A DNA stretch of 36,062 nucleotides, from the NCBI RefSeq assembly GCF_904846715.1, contig NZ_CAJHBU010000026.1, positions 1-36,062 on the forward strand. Direction: 5' to 3'. This stretch comes from Psychrobacter vallis. Lineage in GTDB: Bacteria; Pseudomonadota; Gammaproteobacteria; Pseudomonadales; Moraxellaceae. A program made the position numbers and the translations under genes. Below, in pieces: positions 35,988 to 36,062 of this stretch (positions are counted from its first letter, which is position 1; each line of letters begins with the position of its first letter). The notes beneath the pieces were generated by a model. It had not been told where the DNA came from and did not search any database. It saw only the letters and a list, made by a program, of their open reading frames with translations.

Positions 35988-36062
35988 GGGGCTGTAGTAG
36001 ATAAGCACCATGCTAGACTACTAAAATGAAGATAACCCGTTGTAAATTAAGTAAAAAAGAGC
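35988..36062 (+). mobile_element. Left end of an IS1595-type insertion sequence (cut by window end)
   Basis: From 35988 the sequence reads GGGGCTGTAGTAGATAAGCA, a G-rich start typical of an IS terminal repeat, containing GTAGT/ACTAC (35994-35998/36017-36021). An ATG follows at once (36026). The flank TTTATTTA would be one copy of an 8-base target duplication; the other lies beyond the window. Family assignment is by memory of IS1595/IS1016-like elements and needs the rest of the sequence. Confidence 0.6.
36026..36062 (+). CDS. N terminus of a putative IS1595-family transposase (partial)
   Basis: Only 12 codons are in the window (MKITRCKLSKKE). This opening, close behind the terminal repeat, resembles the small IS1595/IS1016-like transposases that begin with a basic MKI or MRK-type stretch. 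The 3' part is outside the window, so neither completeness nor family can be confirmed. Confidence 0.5.
   Translation, partial: MKITRCKLSKKE

Noticed and set aside
1..36062. CRISPR array, prophage or rRNA/tRNA genes
   Set aside because: No regular spaced repeats, phage structural genes or recognisable tRNA/rRNA sequences were seen on either strand.

Overview
This window looks like chromosome from a gammaproteobacterium of the family Moraxellaceae, most likely Psychrobacter. The basis is the moderate GC, AT-rich intergenic DNA, the protein families and their Psychrobacter-like wording, and several short dispersed intergenic repeats. This is inference from reading; no search was run. No tRNA, rRNA or CRISPR array is seen. 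A probable IS1595-type element begins at the extreme right edge.

Region 1 (1-5586) is an extended RNA-repair locus. A near-perfect sigma-54 promoter (GG-N10-GC, 91-108) with a consensus IHF site just upstream (52-64) precedes rtcB (RNA ligase). Downstream, in the same direction, are an unrecognised AT-rich gene, a SUKH (SMI1/KNR4) immunity-like gene, a DIP1984-family gene, a 306-base gap with a run of stem-loops ending in a terminator-like hairpin, an AAA ATPase of unfamiliar architecture, and rtcA (RNA 3'-phosphate cyclase). The sigma-54 regulator RtcR is not in the window. This is the best candidate for an under-described system here: RNA repair packaged with immunity-like and ATPase partners and possibly an RNA regulator.

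Region 2 (5807-12290) holds an FMN-dependent glutamate-synthase-like protein, a phosphodiester-glycosidase lipoprotein whose start and stop codons both lie in dispersed repeat ends, a moxR/VWA pair on the minus strand with a repeat inserted between the genes, a membrane protein of unknown function, and ycgL.

Region 3 (12291-19155) is the glycine cleavage locus. A 278-bp MITE-like element is followed by a promoter, a tandem glycine riboswitch with an unusually long linker, then gcvT, gcvH, a nitroreductase gene and gcvP, closed by a strong terminator. GcvT, GcvH and GcvP convert glycine to CO2, ammonia and methylene-THF. The riboswitch would switch the operon on when glycine is plentiful.

Region 4 (19299-25858) contains a lipase-like hydrolase, rnd (RNase D), recR and ybaB (DNA repair/nucleoid), metZ (methionine synthesis) and a phospholipase D-like lipoprotein. 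Region 5 (25859-36062) contains a second full repeat copy, an MHS-type MFS transporter, dusA (tRNA dihydrouridine), a CPBP protease, an alpha/beta hydrolase, an SppA-type protease, comEC (DNA uptake), a DUF2062 membrane protein and the left end of an IS1595-like element.
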